DNA of 64,000 nucleotides, taken from Unio delphinus. Lineage: Eukaryota > Mollusca > Bivalvia > Unionida > Unionidae. The DNA is taken from assembly GCA_029339505.1 (NCBI GenBank), contig JAQISU010000169.1, forward strand, positions 6,254,001 through 6,318,000, in the 5' to 3' direction. Below, in pieces: positions 35,543 to 46,049 of this stretch (positions within the stretch are counted from its first letter, which is position 1; each line of letters begins with the position of its first letter). The translations under genes and the position numbers were made by a program. The notes under the pieces were generated by a model that was not told the origin of the DNA, ran no database searches, and saw nothing but the letters and a program-made list of their open reading frames with translations.

Positions 35543-38110
35543 TTAAGGAGCACCTCTGCGTCTGTTACACTCAAGACAAGTCAGCATCACATTATCTCTG
35601 GTATGACCAAGGCTGCTATTTTTTCTGTCTACGGTAAATTGGCAGGGGTCTTTATCCGACCAACACCAACGCATTATACAATTACAACTCGCGCAGTGAT
35701 TATTCTGTTGTTGTTTCAGTGTGCTGATAAACTCGGCATCAATGTCAAATTTTATGTTGTTTTTTTTGTCCTGTTGTTTATAACCAGATAGTTTTTTTTG
35801 GATAGTATCATCGCTGACAATATCATTTATTGTAGTGTCATTATAATCTAAAACAACTCTTCGAAGTTGATTTATTCTTCGTACTCTGGACACCGCAAGA
35901 TAAACTAAATTCGACCACTCGATGTGATTATCTATGATCCAAACAATTGTATCGGATATAGTCAACCCCTGCGAAGAATGTATCGTTGCTGTGTATCCTA
36001 ACTTCCATGGGGATTTATCAGCATGCAATGCATCTTCGACGACACTGATATCAACTAACACAACATCATTTAACACTAAAATCTGCTTCTCTATCAGGTC
36101 GGGAATATCAGCTTCGATAATTGTCTTCGTGTATCCTTGAGTCTATAACACAGTGGCACTGGAAGTGTTGCAAATTTTTCTTTATGCGTGTTAAATAATT
36201 TAATCTGAAGTGTGTCTCTTACTATCTTTCTACTTGCCACTATCAAATCGTTTGGTCTCCACGCTTCCTAAAAATCATTTAATGGGGTTTCTGAAATTAT
36301 TTCACGCGCTATTTCACATTGGATTCTATCCGGTTGTAATCGGATTAGTTTTTTTAACTCGCGTAATTCATTATCATGTGCTCTATGATCAGTACTAATT
36401 TCTTCATAATAGTCTACTAAAATCTTCAGCCAATTATGTGGAGACAAACCGACAAATAGTGGTGGTTGACCATGATCGCCACACATTTTCACTTTTGTAT
36501 TCGCGAGCAATAACCACTCGAGAAACTTTTGTAATACATCTAACGATACTGTGCATATCTCATCCCAAATAATGATTTCAGGAATATATTTTTCGTCCAT
36601 TCGATCAGGAGTCCATTCGTCACCTTTCCATCGAAAACAAACTGTGATAAGTGCAAGCATTAATTCCTCGTTGTTTCATCTCTCTTGCAAGTCTGTGTGT
36701 TGGTGTTAGAACAAACATATTTGATTTCTCTCGAAATAATTCAATCGCACGAGTCCTCATTCCTGATCCACTACAGCCGTTTGAATAACTGGTTTTATGT
36801 CTACATATTGGATCGAAACATGACGGTGCATTAGATAGTTCTGATATCTGATTATTTTTCAAGTAATTGTTTTCAATTAAGACATCTACTGATCTGGAGT
36901 AATCACGCAGTATTTCTTTTTTAATTCTCCATGATCCCCAACTCTCGTCTGAATTAGTGAATTCAGCCACTGCTGCTTCGCTATATTTTACGTCTATATA
37001 AAATGAATCAGTGGCTACTATAACCGTGGATTCAGGAAATCTATTTATCATCGAAAGTAAATTAATAGAAGCACATGCCAGCATAGACACCCTTAAGTAA
37101 GTATATTGAGGATTTTCTCAGTCGTTATAAGTAACAACTGTACCTAATTTGGTTCCATCGGACAAGAAAACGTCTTTACGATTTACATATATACCCCTAG
37201 ATGTTACATCTGCGATTATAAAATCGTATTCAGCATCATATATAATCAACCGCGAAGAATGTCGTGTATGGTCATATTTTCCACCTTGTGTGAACTTACC
37301 AATTATTCTTCTACCGATATATTTTGCGTGTTTATTTCTAACTTCAAAGATTTCTTTTGACCATGTCACGATATATTCTTCGTCGAGATCGGGGAATTGT
37401 TTTTTGTTTTCGCTGATTATACTATCTAGACTATCGGGTTGTGGTAACCAGACCTCAGTCTGCGCACGATATGATATAATTGCTTCACTGATAAGCAGCG
37501 ATATCAGCATTTTTGAATCAATCATATACAGTAATAACACTATTGGCATTAAGTGTTTTTCAGAGATGTGTCCACCAAACCAAACATAACAACACGGATG
37601 AAGTCCTTTAGCCAATTCAAATGATACCACACGAGCGAATCCGGTGAGATCAAAATCAGGCAGTGGTTCATTAATCGCAACGCGGGTCATCTCATGTGTG
37701 GGATGTCCAAATCTTTTGAAGTACTCAGAGCACTATCCGTACCCAAGAAAACTCCCTGGATAACACGCAATCATATCAACCGAAATAATACTTTCAGGGT
37801 CGTATTTTGTATTCCATAACCCACCATGGCCATAATCAACACAACTATCTTGGATATCTGAGAGAAATTCTGCTCTTGTTGGTTTCCATAGATTTCTGTT
37901 TCACCAAGTAGAAGTTTGCCGCATAAGGCAATCACTTGTTGTCATCATTATATCAATTTGACCGCAACCAGATGGCATCTTTGACCCCAAGCTGATAAGA
38001 TGTAACAAAACGGCACTTCCCAAATTTCTCCCTAACATGGAAATAAAAACCACAACAACAACAATAACGGATTTGTCGAAAATAACAAAGTGGATACAAA
38101 AATTGGAAAA
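35543..38110 (-). pseudogene. Protein-primed PolB fused to SF1 helicase and HNH-like domain
   Basis: Read leftward. The family B polymerase palm has motif A DMIACYPGSF (37749-37778), GRRIIGKFTQGG (near 37315) as a motif B candidate, and motif C VATDSFYID (about 36990-37020). Without an intervening start comes an SF1 (Pif1/RecD-like) helicase: a P-loop region at 36745-36781 that is altered, Walker B IIIWDEICT (36553-36580), CGDHGQPPLF (36451-36484), TIHSSQGLT and LAVSRVRR. The C-terminus holds C-x2-C...C-x2-C with DRKNSSLGHTRDN, an HNH-like treble clef. Stops (for example 37733-37735, 37118-37120) and frameshifts near 36625 and 36130 break it. The exonuclease/terminal-protein part upstream of about 37920 is mostly lost. 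Confidence 0.85.
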
Positions 38111-39560
38111 TATGCCACGGCATACAGAATAACTGATAAAACCCTTCACATGATATACATATATCGTATTCAAAATTATCGATTTATAGATTACGGGCAC
38201 TAGTGTATTGTATACATAGATGGAATCTCGTCCTGGGGCCCATCCTTCGAATCTCGTGGCAGGCATTATTGTCGACGGTACCGATTTGGAAGGTTTTCCT
38301 ATATATAATTGGGGGCTTTAAGCCATTTGAAATTCAAACCGTGAAAAACACCATACCTCACACACCGTCACACGGTGTGAATGTGTTTTTTCATTCAACT
38401 CGGGGTGATTTTGTGTGGGGGGGGGTATGGTGGTTTCAGTTTGAATGTAGAAGTGCTTCCGTCATATCATCATACCATTGTCATCCTATAATCCTATAAT
38501 CCATTGTTATATTTCATGTATCATTCATTGTAAATACCATAACCATGTCATTGTATATATGTGTGCCTTACAAACTCGCCATAACACTCGAATTGGGGGT
38601 TGAAAAAGCTGTGCTGTCCTATATATCAAATATGTATATATGTATATCTGTAAATGTGACGTCCATTCACGAAATATACCTTCTTGGAGTTCTAATCCGC
38701 TATTTGGCGAGTTAGATCTCCTCTTGGAGACTATGCTTCGTGGTACCTCTGGGCCTGCTCAGATGTGAATAACACCTGAGGGGTTCCAAATGGGGATGTG
38801 TTGTCTTATATATGTAACCTCTTGGTCTCTCCGATGTGAATAACATCTGAGCCCTGAGGGGCTCCAAATGGGGTTTTTCATATATATCTCTAGGCGCAAT
38901 AAGATGTAAATACACCTTAAAGTGAACGGAGTTCATCATCATATATAACTTGCATAATATATCTAGACGTAATAAGATGTGAATACACCTTATTGCAAAT
39001 GGAGTTCATCATATCATAAGAAAAACGGGTCTAAAATTGAGCCCCTATTTTTATATTTCATATTAAATACATAATATTTCATATATGAATTTTAAAAATA
39101 TAAATATCATTATTAACGAGATTTCGAGTTTGAAAATTCAAGGAATTCAATTGAAATAAATTAAATTGTAATCAAATTCTTTCTGAATTTCAAGATATTG
39201 ATGATAGCGCCAGGAATAACAGGTATGTGTTATCGAAATCCTATTCATTTATAAAGAGAATTCATCACGCTATTTATGACTCCCTTGCATTCTGTAACGA
39301 CATCAGAAAGTTCGTCCCGTTATTCACTGCTGTCAAAAAGGTCAGAAACGAATTGGGGAAACAATATGAAATAAAACGCACAATTAACTCGAAAATCAAA
39401 ACAATAAAAGAGATTATCCGCCAAAATGAAAATCCCCCTTTCATTACCTTAACACAGTAAACACGCCATACATGAGTAATACAGATTATGGAACAGAAGT
39501 ACTATAGACAGGTATGCGCTTACTCAACTAGAACAAAATTCTAATGACAGGTGTCACTTT
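38111..39560. other. Non-coding island inside viral element
   Basis: About 1.45 kb between the diverging polymerase and virion gene blocks. It contains repeated motifs GATGTGAATAACACCTGAGG, CTCCAAATGGGG and AATAAGATGTGAATACACCT at 38760-39010. An ORF of 77 aa (39227-39460) has no motif. It may be a central regulatory or replication region, or remains of a deleted 5' polymerase domain plus an insertion. Confidence 0.55.
38755..39020. repeat. Degenerate repeats in the central island
   Basis: Two copies of GATGTGAATAACA(C/T)CTGAG...GGG(G/T)(T/C)TCCAAATGGGG (38764-38875), then two copies of an AATAAGATGTRAATACACCTT...GGAGTTCATCAT block (38887-39015). Confidence 0.75.
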
Positions 39561-39581
39561 TGATTTATCACTAAGCGGAAG

Positions 39582-39588
39582 TATATAA
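39582..39588 (+). promoter_or_regulatory. TATA-box candidate for virion genes
   Basis: TATATAA about 70 bp upstream of the first virion-block ATG (39653), inside otherwise non-coding DNA. Sequence resemblance only. Confidence 0.35.
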
Positions 39589-39652
39589 CACACAAAAGAA
39601 TTCCGGGTGAGTTTTGTTTTCACTTACAATTTAGATCGTATATTATATTTAT

Positions 39653-40305
39653 AATGGTGGGTGAGCACTGAGAACTAAATTAGCACGACAACGATTAGCT
39701 TCGCTTAAGAAATTTATTCCAGTTCGTGATTCCGTTCGAAATATGCTCCAAACAAGACAACAATTTCAGACTGACTTTGCGGCGGACACTGAACAGCTAT
39801 TCAAACCAGTAACCACTGCAACGGGAAAAGTCATATCAACCACTGAAAAAGTCATATATAGAGATATTCCTGAGGAACAACGAGAGAAAAAAACCAAGCC
39901 CTTCTTCCTGTACTTGAAAAAATAGCAAAGAGATCCAAGCAAGCAAAGAAATCTTACACTTCCTGGTGATATAGTAACCGCTGTACAACTTCAGGAACAA
40001 GAAGAACGAGAACAACGTGAACAACGAGAACAAGAACGACTAGAACAACGAGAACAAGAACAACGAGAACAAGAACAACGAGAACAAGAAGAAGCTGCAC
40101 GATTTCAGGAAACCACCGGTGATGAAATCACCGATGACTTCATCATTGGGGCCACTACCATCTACGGAAATTATGCCTGCAAGTATTAGCAAAATAATAA
40201 ACAATGCGGTGGAACAGAATATAGCATCACGGATAAATTATGGATATGACACTCAGGAAAATATTACTGCAAATATGATAGCGGGAAGTGGTTTGAAATC
40301 TCGAG
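39653..40305 (+). pseudogene. E/Q-rich coiled-coil virion protein, broken
   Basis: First gene of the virion block. An N-terminal basic helix (LARQRLASLKKFIPVRDSVR) leads to a long charged repeat at 40000-40095 (repeated EQREQ/EQERLEQ units) and a C-terminal segment ending near AGSGLKSRAR (about 40275-40305). Frame changes near 39670, 39895-39955 and 40145 scatter it over three frames. A scaffold or core role is inferred from position and composition. Its end is fused abruptly to capsid sequence, marking a deletion junction near 40305. Confidence 0.6.
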
Positions 40306-41556
40306 CGAGATGTTGCAGCTGGTACACCATATGCAGATGATGAAAATATCCGAGTTGGTTTTGTCAATAATGGTATCATGGCGCTATTCGAGAGTGCTAG
40401 ATACATGATTGATGGAAGAGAAATCGAGTCTATAGAGCGTGAGGTTGATGTTGCCACAACAATAGTGGGGTTAGCAAGATACTCCGATGATTATACAAGA
40501 TCGACAGGTCCGTCTATGATGTTCTCTAAGGATCTCACTGATCACCCTAAACACATTCCGTATACTAAATTACGGACACCGCAAGATACTGCAGTTGATC
40601 CACAACCACCTGGTTATTTTGTACACGAAGCAAGACCAGCTGCTGCCTTTGATACTATAAAAAGCGTTAATCCCAATTACAACTTGGGGTTTGCAACACG
40701 CGTATCAGTGTTGCAAGGACAGCGTAGACAATTTTCATGCGCGATTCCACTACATCATATTTTCGGATTTTGCAGAAATGTTAGAAAAGTTATCTATGGA
40801 GCGAAGCATACAGTGGCACTCGTGAGAAAGGGTAGTGATAATGATGCAATATGGTATGGTGCTGGTGTTGCTGATGGTAAAGTCATTATATCAAAACTAT
40901 CATTGTGGATGCCAGTAATGACGCCATCAATCACCATAGAGCAAAAATTACTATCATTTATGAGTACAGGCGGCAAATCATTGCTAAGTTGGCTAACAAT
41001 GACCACAGATACCATGGATTCTAATATTAATGGTACACTTACATGGCACCTGGCATCAAAACAAGGTGTTTCAGCTCCGCGTCATATATTTATTGCGTTA
41101 CAGGATAAGACGCGATTGGGTTTACAATCACGCAGCCATATGATATTTGATCAAATTGGGTGTAATGAATTTTCGTTGAAGATAAATGGTCAACAAGAAC
41201 CATCCGAGGATATACAACTTGATTACTGAACCAACCAAATAGCACGCGTGTATCATCGTTTGTTGTCAATTATGGGACGCGATAATAATGTGGATACTGG
41301 TCTGCAAATATCAAAATTTGATTTTAGAAAACGATATCCCATCTATTACTTCTCGCTGAAACATCTTGACTTAACAAGACAATCCGTAGTTGACATACAC
41401 TTCAGAGCTCGTGTAACTCGTCCGACTAATCCAGCAGGTGCTATCACTATCCCCGAATACAGAGCAGTTGCTGTAATTCTCAGTGACAAATTAATGCTAC
41501 TCGAAGGTGTTGGTGAACGAATGAAAGTAGTTGATGCGCCAGTAGAAAATATGTAA
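40306..41556 (+). pseudogene. Major capsid protein (double jelly roll type), 5' deleted, one stop
   Basis: The icosahedral shell protein of the Polinton/adintovirus group by position, size and composition. The open stretch starts without its own ATG at the deletion junction and runs to a TGA at 41227-41229, continuing in the same frame to 41556. It has GTPYADDENIRVGFVNNGI, then RYMIDGREIESIE, a beta-strand pattern that in capsids of this group lies in the first jelly roll, and IPLHHIFGFCRNVRKVIYG mid-protein. About 415 codons remain, shorter than the family's roughly 450-600. Structure comparison would settle the fold; I infer it from context. Confidence 0.75.
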
Positions 41557-41588
41557 TGTAGCAATTAGATCAATATGTTATTAATATA

Positions 41589-42055
41589 ATGTCATACAGT
41601 GTTGTTAGTGTTACGTTAACTCCTGGTCAAATTAAAAAATTGCAATCGGAATCAGCTAAAATATGTGGAACCACAATATCGCTGAAGCACAATCAGATGT
41701 CTGGCGGTCAGAATAAACTGTCATTGACAACTCGTCAGATAAAACACTTCACTGGTGCCATCAAAGATAAAAAGGGTGTTCAGATCACTCTCTCTGCGGC
41801 CGCGATCAAAAACATGATAAAATCAGGTAGTATATTCCCACTTTTCGCTGCGTTACCAGCGTTGATTGCGGCAGCGGCCCCAGCGGTAGCAAAATCAGCT
41901 GCGCTAGGAGCCCTTAGTATCGCGGCAGGGATGGCACTAAAGAAAGCTACCGGACAAGGATACAAAAAAAGAAACGAGGAAAGGGTCTAAGACTACCAGG
42001 AACTCCGTATTCATGGTACAGCGGAAACGGCCTGAGACTAGGAACAGTTTACTAA
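41589..42055 (+). pseudogene. Ala-rich minor capsid/membrane-active candidate, late frameshift
   Basis: Starts MSYSVVSVTLTPGQIKKLQS. It then has a beta-like half and an Ala-rich hydrophobic segment (residues about 88-118) likely to insert in or disrupt membranes, then a basic tail. The position between capsid and protease genes and the composition resemble adenovirus pVI/pX-type proteins; this is inference. The frame ends at 41990 in a basic run, while the adjacent frame after an A-run stays open to 42055 with RLPGTPYSWYSGNGLRLG, a plausible original C-terminus. That end lies 14 bp before the protease start. Confidence 0.6.
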
Positions 42056-42069
42056 CAACAATAGTTCCC

Positions 42070-42489
42070 ATGTCAAATTTAGATTTTCTCGCTGCTGCTA
42101 AAAAGCTAGCGATAAAAAACTTTAGAGGTGTCTTTATGAAAGATCAATTACCACAACAACCAAGCAGCGATGAAACCGGTATTATTAATCTCGATAACAG
42201 CACCGGACCTGGAACTCACTGGGTTGCATACGCGATTGATCCGCGTGCAATTGTTTATTTCGATTTATATGGCTTAGCGCCGCCTAAAGAATTTACGCGT
42301 TATATAAACCACTTAAAAACTCCTATCTGGTATTCTACGCTACCAGCACAGAAAATGAATGACCCACCAATATGCGGCATAGAAGTATTGAATGTCCTCA
42401 ACGCTATTTCATCATCGGGAAAACCAACACATAAAACCAAACACGAATATACGAGTAATCGCTTTTTAGAGAGAAATTATATAAAATAA
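42070..42489 (+). CDS. Adenain-like cysteine protease
   Basis: Maturation protease that processes capsid precursors. The chosen ATG at 42070 gives 139 aa and avoids overlap with the upstream gene; an ATG at 42013 is also in frame. The family C5/Ulp1-like catalytic set is visible: His50 in GPGTHWVAYAID, Asp65 in IVYFDLYGLAPPKEF, Cys102 in PPICGIEVLNVL. The length is short compared with adenovirus adenain (about 200 aa) but usual for Polinton proteases. The ORF is intact, and a diverged second copy lies at 58565-58894. The next gene begins 1 bp after its stop. Confidence 0.88.
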   Translation: MSNLDFLAAAKKLAIKNFRGVFMKDQLPQQPSSDETGIINLDNSTGPGTHWVAYAIDPRAIVYFDLYGLAPPKEFTRYINHLKTPIWYSTLPAQKMNDPPICGIEVLNVLNAISSSGKPTHKTKHEYTSNRFLERNYIK

Positions 42490-42490
42490 C

Positions 42491-43118
42491 ATGATTGATA
42501 TTTGGGGGAGATCTTTATCAAGCCTGAAAAAAAACCACCACGGAAATATCTGTAACCGGTGATGTAAAAAATATTATCGAAGATGAAATAGCTGAGATGT
42601 TGAACTTAGCAAGTGTTGATCCCAATGAAATAGTCGTATTTCAAGATCGTCAGGGAAAATTGAAAACGAGTAATGTTTCTCTTGATGATATTTTAGTTAA
42701 ACGACGCGACGCAGTAGAAGATACTATTGCGTTGTTTTCCGATCAGGGTAAACTCAGACCGGGTGTTCTCATTTCAACAATCACAGATAAAATATTAACA
42801 TTCGATAACACGGTGAATTCATTGAAATCACTCAATGATAAGTATGACGATCATATAACTACATTTAATAAATTTACTAGTTTACAAAAAAGTATAATTG
42901 ACAATATTGACAAACCCATGTTAAATTTCTTTGGAAATCCACTGGTGACCACACCGAAGCTAACAGAGATAATAACAGCTATGTTAGAACAAGCATTATT
43001 ACAATCTAGGTATGCATATCATGTCGATAAGTTTAGAACTTTTCGTAAAAATCTCATTGAGAAATTTTTTATTACCACATTTGATAAAGTTGAAATAAAA
43101 CTACTGTCACAGAATTAG
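42491..43118 (+). pseudogene. Fibre-like/coiled-coil virion protein, one frame break
   Basis: Starts MIDIWGRSLSSLKK at 42491, one base after the protease stop. A frame change in an A-run near 42530 leads into the long open part. That part has MLNLASVDPNEIVVFQD near residue 35, a beta-type head region with RPGVLISTITDKIL, a helical coiled-coil stretch (about residues 95-125) and a hydrophobic C-terminal helix. The homologous remnant at 58180-58550 has the same start and VDPNEVVVFQ block, so the two-part reading is genuine. Its role as a fibre or tail-spike is inferred from position only. Confidence 0.65.
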
Positions 43119-43337
43119 GCGAAAATTCAATTAATTTCTTCTTGAATACAAACTAATTTCACCATTTTTTTGTTTCGTCGTACATGCGTTACCTGGGGTG
43201 AATAAGTGTTTTTTTCAAGGTAAGCGACGTGTAGGGATTTGCATGTGCCTGACTACAAATCACTTGAAGTCAGGAACATTATAATCACGGAGTACACGGG
43301 AATTTTGCCGTGAATTCTGCTCACCTATTTGAGGACA

Positions 43338-43344
43338 TATAAGG
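43338..43344 (+). promoter_or_regulatory. TATA-box candidate
   Basis: TATAAGG within ACATATAAGGCAGAA, upstream of the 44371 gene group. Resemblance only. Confidence 0.25.
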
Positions 43345-43426
43345 CAGAATATTTCTAAAAATATTACGAGTCAAAAGTATCTTGTCAAAGGAGAGATAGC
43401 TTGTCATTCTTTCTCCAGCCAATGGG

Positions 43427-43520
43427 CTGAAATGTAGCTGAATTGTAGCTGAATGTGACTGAATTGTAGCTGAATGTAGCTGAATTGTAGCTGAATGTAG
43501 CTGAATGTGATTGATTGCTC
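43427..43520 (+). repeat. TAGCTGAATG/TAGCTGAATT short repeats
   Basis: Six or more near-tandem copies of GTAGCTGAAT(T/G) with GTGACTGAAT and GTGATTGATT variants at 8-25-bp spacing. The 62-aa ORF on the other strand is a by-product. Confidence 0.85.
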
Positions 43521-44370
43521 CAGCAAAAGGGCTGAATGTGATTGATTGTGCCGTGATTGTGCCGTGATTATGCTGTTTAATTGTGCGATCAAATTGAGGT
43601 ATCTGACTGTCTGTCTGTCGGATTGTCTGTCCGTCTACGTCTGTCGAGATGTGTAAATATCCTGAAATCTAGAAGTCTAAATGTCCGAGTGTCGGAGCTG
43701 TCTAGAGGTGTAAACGTCCGGGGTAGTATCTAAGTGTTTGGGACCGGTGGTTCTAGTAGATGCTGTATGATGTCTGTACGTATAACTGTAGTGGATCCGT
43801 GAAGGGCAAGCGACCAATAAAAGTATTGGGTCAACCCTAGGTATTCGGAGAAGCTGTGAGGCGATTCAACAGTTGGTGAATCGTACGGTTGTACAGGGTT
43901 GAGACGAATGAGTGTGTTTCAATTGTGTTTACAATTGAATACATTGTTATATTTACACATAGTTACTTTGAATCTGTAGGATTCCAAGGGATTACATGAA
44001 TCTCAATAACAATTAGTAACTTGATTTAATACATGTAGATGTTAGTACTTGTTGACGCAACCCATACGTGCGATAATGTAATTTGATGTTTGTATTTGTT
44101 GTGCGATAATATAACTTTTGTAAAGGTTCCATTTTATATGAAACATTTGTGTAGTCCAGGAGGTTCCTTGGATCTGTGATTATTTTGTATTAATATTTAA
44201 TTTATTTTTGAATTGTGAATGGTTGTGAAGTATGATTGTGGGTTGAACGCATGAGTTATTGTGTTGATACATCTTATTTTTCATTAATAATTTATTTCGT
44301 AAATTTACATCATCTTTCACATATTGTGTTTGTGTTGTTCATTTAATCCACCAACCACTCGGTAACAATT

Positions 44371-44840
44371 ATGTTACAACTACCAGAACTTAAAAAATCC
44401 ATCGATGATCTTAAAGCAACCAGCAATGAAATACTCGCAATTAATCGGCGAATAGAAGCTATCAACGCTGATATTAAAACGACCAGCGATGTCATCAGAG
44501 ATGATCTGCCGAGGATGATACAAGTACTTGAAAAAGTAAAAATTCCTCTATATAAAAATATATACGATCCAACACGGATCATTTGTGTGGACACCTACAA
44601 ACAACATAATTATATATCACCACGACCGTCAAGGGTATTTATCGCTTAACACTAATATTAACGACGCAATTTAATATTTCATCAACGAGTTCATCTGGGG
44701 TCAAAAATATGATATCAACGATCATCGACAATGGAACAACTGAACGATACACGATAACAACGACTGATAATAATTTGGCTAGAGTTTCATTAACATGGTA
44801 TGTGGAATTTGTAGCCGATGTGAGTGAACAACTTAATTGA
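44371..44840 (+). pseudogene. Coiled-coil plus beta-rich virion candidate, probably frameshifted
   Basis: The first ORF (44371-44649, 92 aa) is helical with heptads (LKATSNEILAINRRIEAINA). The adjacent frame is open from about 44650 to 44840 (NGTTERYTITTTDNNLARVS then TWYVEFVADVSEQ), a beta-rich C-terminus. The two may be one broken spike-like gene or two small genes. No family recognised. Confidence 0.45.
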
Positions 44841-44860
44841 ATTCTGTTGTAATAAATAAA

Positions 44861-45253
44861 ATGTCATCACAGCAATATCGCTATGCTCAGGTCAGAGAAT
44901 TTCAAACTAAACTCAAAACACTCACTGAGGAGTACCAAACAAAAATTTAAAAAATACCGACGACGAATCACCGCAGTTGATGTTACCATGTACTCGGTAT
45001 CAGGTGTAATCACCGGAGCTGGTATTATACTCTCCTCGGTGACAATGCTTGCTCGATAGCTGTTCCAATTTGTATATCAGCGGCAACAACAATCCCGAGA
45101 ATTATTTCGATTATAACAAAAAAAATATCATCATGCAGCCAGCGTAAACTGCAAGATTATGTAGTTAAATTCTATGTTGTGTCAACCGCATACTCCCAAT
45201 TATCCTCGATGATATCGTCGTCACTCGATGATACATTAATATCCGATAGGTAG
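44861..45253 (+). pseudogene. Small basic protein with hydrophobic segments, broken
   Basis: Starts MSSQQYRYAQVREF. A stop falls in an A/T-rich run near 44950, after which another frame gives a basic patch (KKYRRRI) and a hydrophobic helix (VSGVITGAGIILSSVTML). A second frame change near 45050 leads to CISAATTIPRIISIITKK. A homologue with the same order of features is in the second remnant (57402-57708). Likely a virion membrane or core protein; function unknown. Confidence 0.55.
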
Positions 45254-45262
45254 TTTTCAGCG

Positions 45263-45967
45263 ATGGTACGTGTTTATGATTCCGTGATGTCAAAATTAGA
45301 GCGACAACACGAATATAATAACAATGGCGACATCACAAGAACTACTTCAACGAATAGCAGAAATACAACTCCGGTGAAAACAAGTATGATCTCAATAACA
45401 TCAACCAATCCTGAATTCAGTGTGAATTTCCCTACTGCGATTCCAGTGAAGGAGATAGCACTAGCAAAATTACGAGTACATGTATACCATAGTTGGCCAA
45501 ATATTAAATCAGCACCTTTCGGTGGTCAGCAACCGAATAATCCCTTGGTGTTTGCGAGTAAGAATAAACCCGATGGTACTCCAGACTGGAACGTTGTTTC
45601 GTTACCATCTGGGTCATACCAAATTGAACAAATTAATAACGAATTACAACGCAGAATAAAATCCATTACTGGAAAAGAATCGAAAATCGCTATTACAGTT
45701 CACGAGCCGACGTTATCATCCGCGATTGAGATAAACTCGCCCGGATATGCCATAGATATCTATCAGAGTTCTATAAGGACAATACTGGGTTGGCCTGAAA
45801 ATATACCACTACATGAACCACAAAAATCTGATTATATTTCAACGAAGGAGGATTATCACGGTTATAGTATAGCGTTATCGTCCATTTTCCCTCTCCCCCT
45901 ATTATCCCAGCTACTACCCCCTCGTCCTAAATTAACATATGTGTTATCGCTAAGATACTCTTTTTAA
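45263..45967 (+). CDS. Penton/minor capsid-like protein
   Basis: 234-aa ORF. Beta-rich with a central block FASKNKPDGTPDWNVVSLPS then GSYQIEQINNELQRRI, and TILGWPENIPLHEP near the end. A single jelly roll is plausible, and a penton role fits its position near the right TIR, but both are inference. The last 30 residues (FPLPLLSQLLPPRPK) look unlike the rest and may follow a frameshift near 45890. Confidence 0.5.
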   Translation: MVRVYDSVMSKLERQHEYNNNGDITRTTSTNSRNTTPVKTSMISITSTNPEFSVNFPTAIPVKEIALAKLRVHVYHSWPNIKSAPFGGQQPNNPLVFASKNKPDGTPDWNVVSLPSGSYQIEQINNELQRRIKSITGKESKIAITVHEPTLSSAIEINSPGYAIDIYQSSIRTILGWPENIPLHEPQKSDYISTKEDYHGYSIALSSIFPLPLLSQLLPPRPKLTYVLSLRYSF

Positions 45968-46049
45968 TCATTTAAGAGCAATATCAGAAGCTCATAATAC
46001 AGGATATTTTACAATAGACGAACCAGATATTACCAAACAGTTTACAGCG

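Larger units (their letters stand above)
43119..44370. other. Second non-coding island in viral element
   Basis: 1.25 kb without a supportable gene between virion genes that are otherwise packed within tens of bases. It contains the TATAAGG candidate at 43338, a TAGCTGAATG repeat block (43427-43520) and a GTCTGTCTGTC-rich stretch (43600-43630). It could be an insertion, a deleted gene or a regulatory region. Confidence 0.55.

Noticed and set aside
43404..43592. 62-aa antisense ORF with repeated FSYIQLQ
   Set aside because: By-product of TAGCTGAATG repeats.
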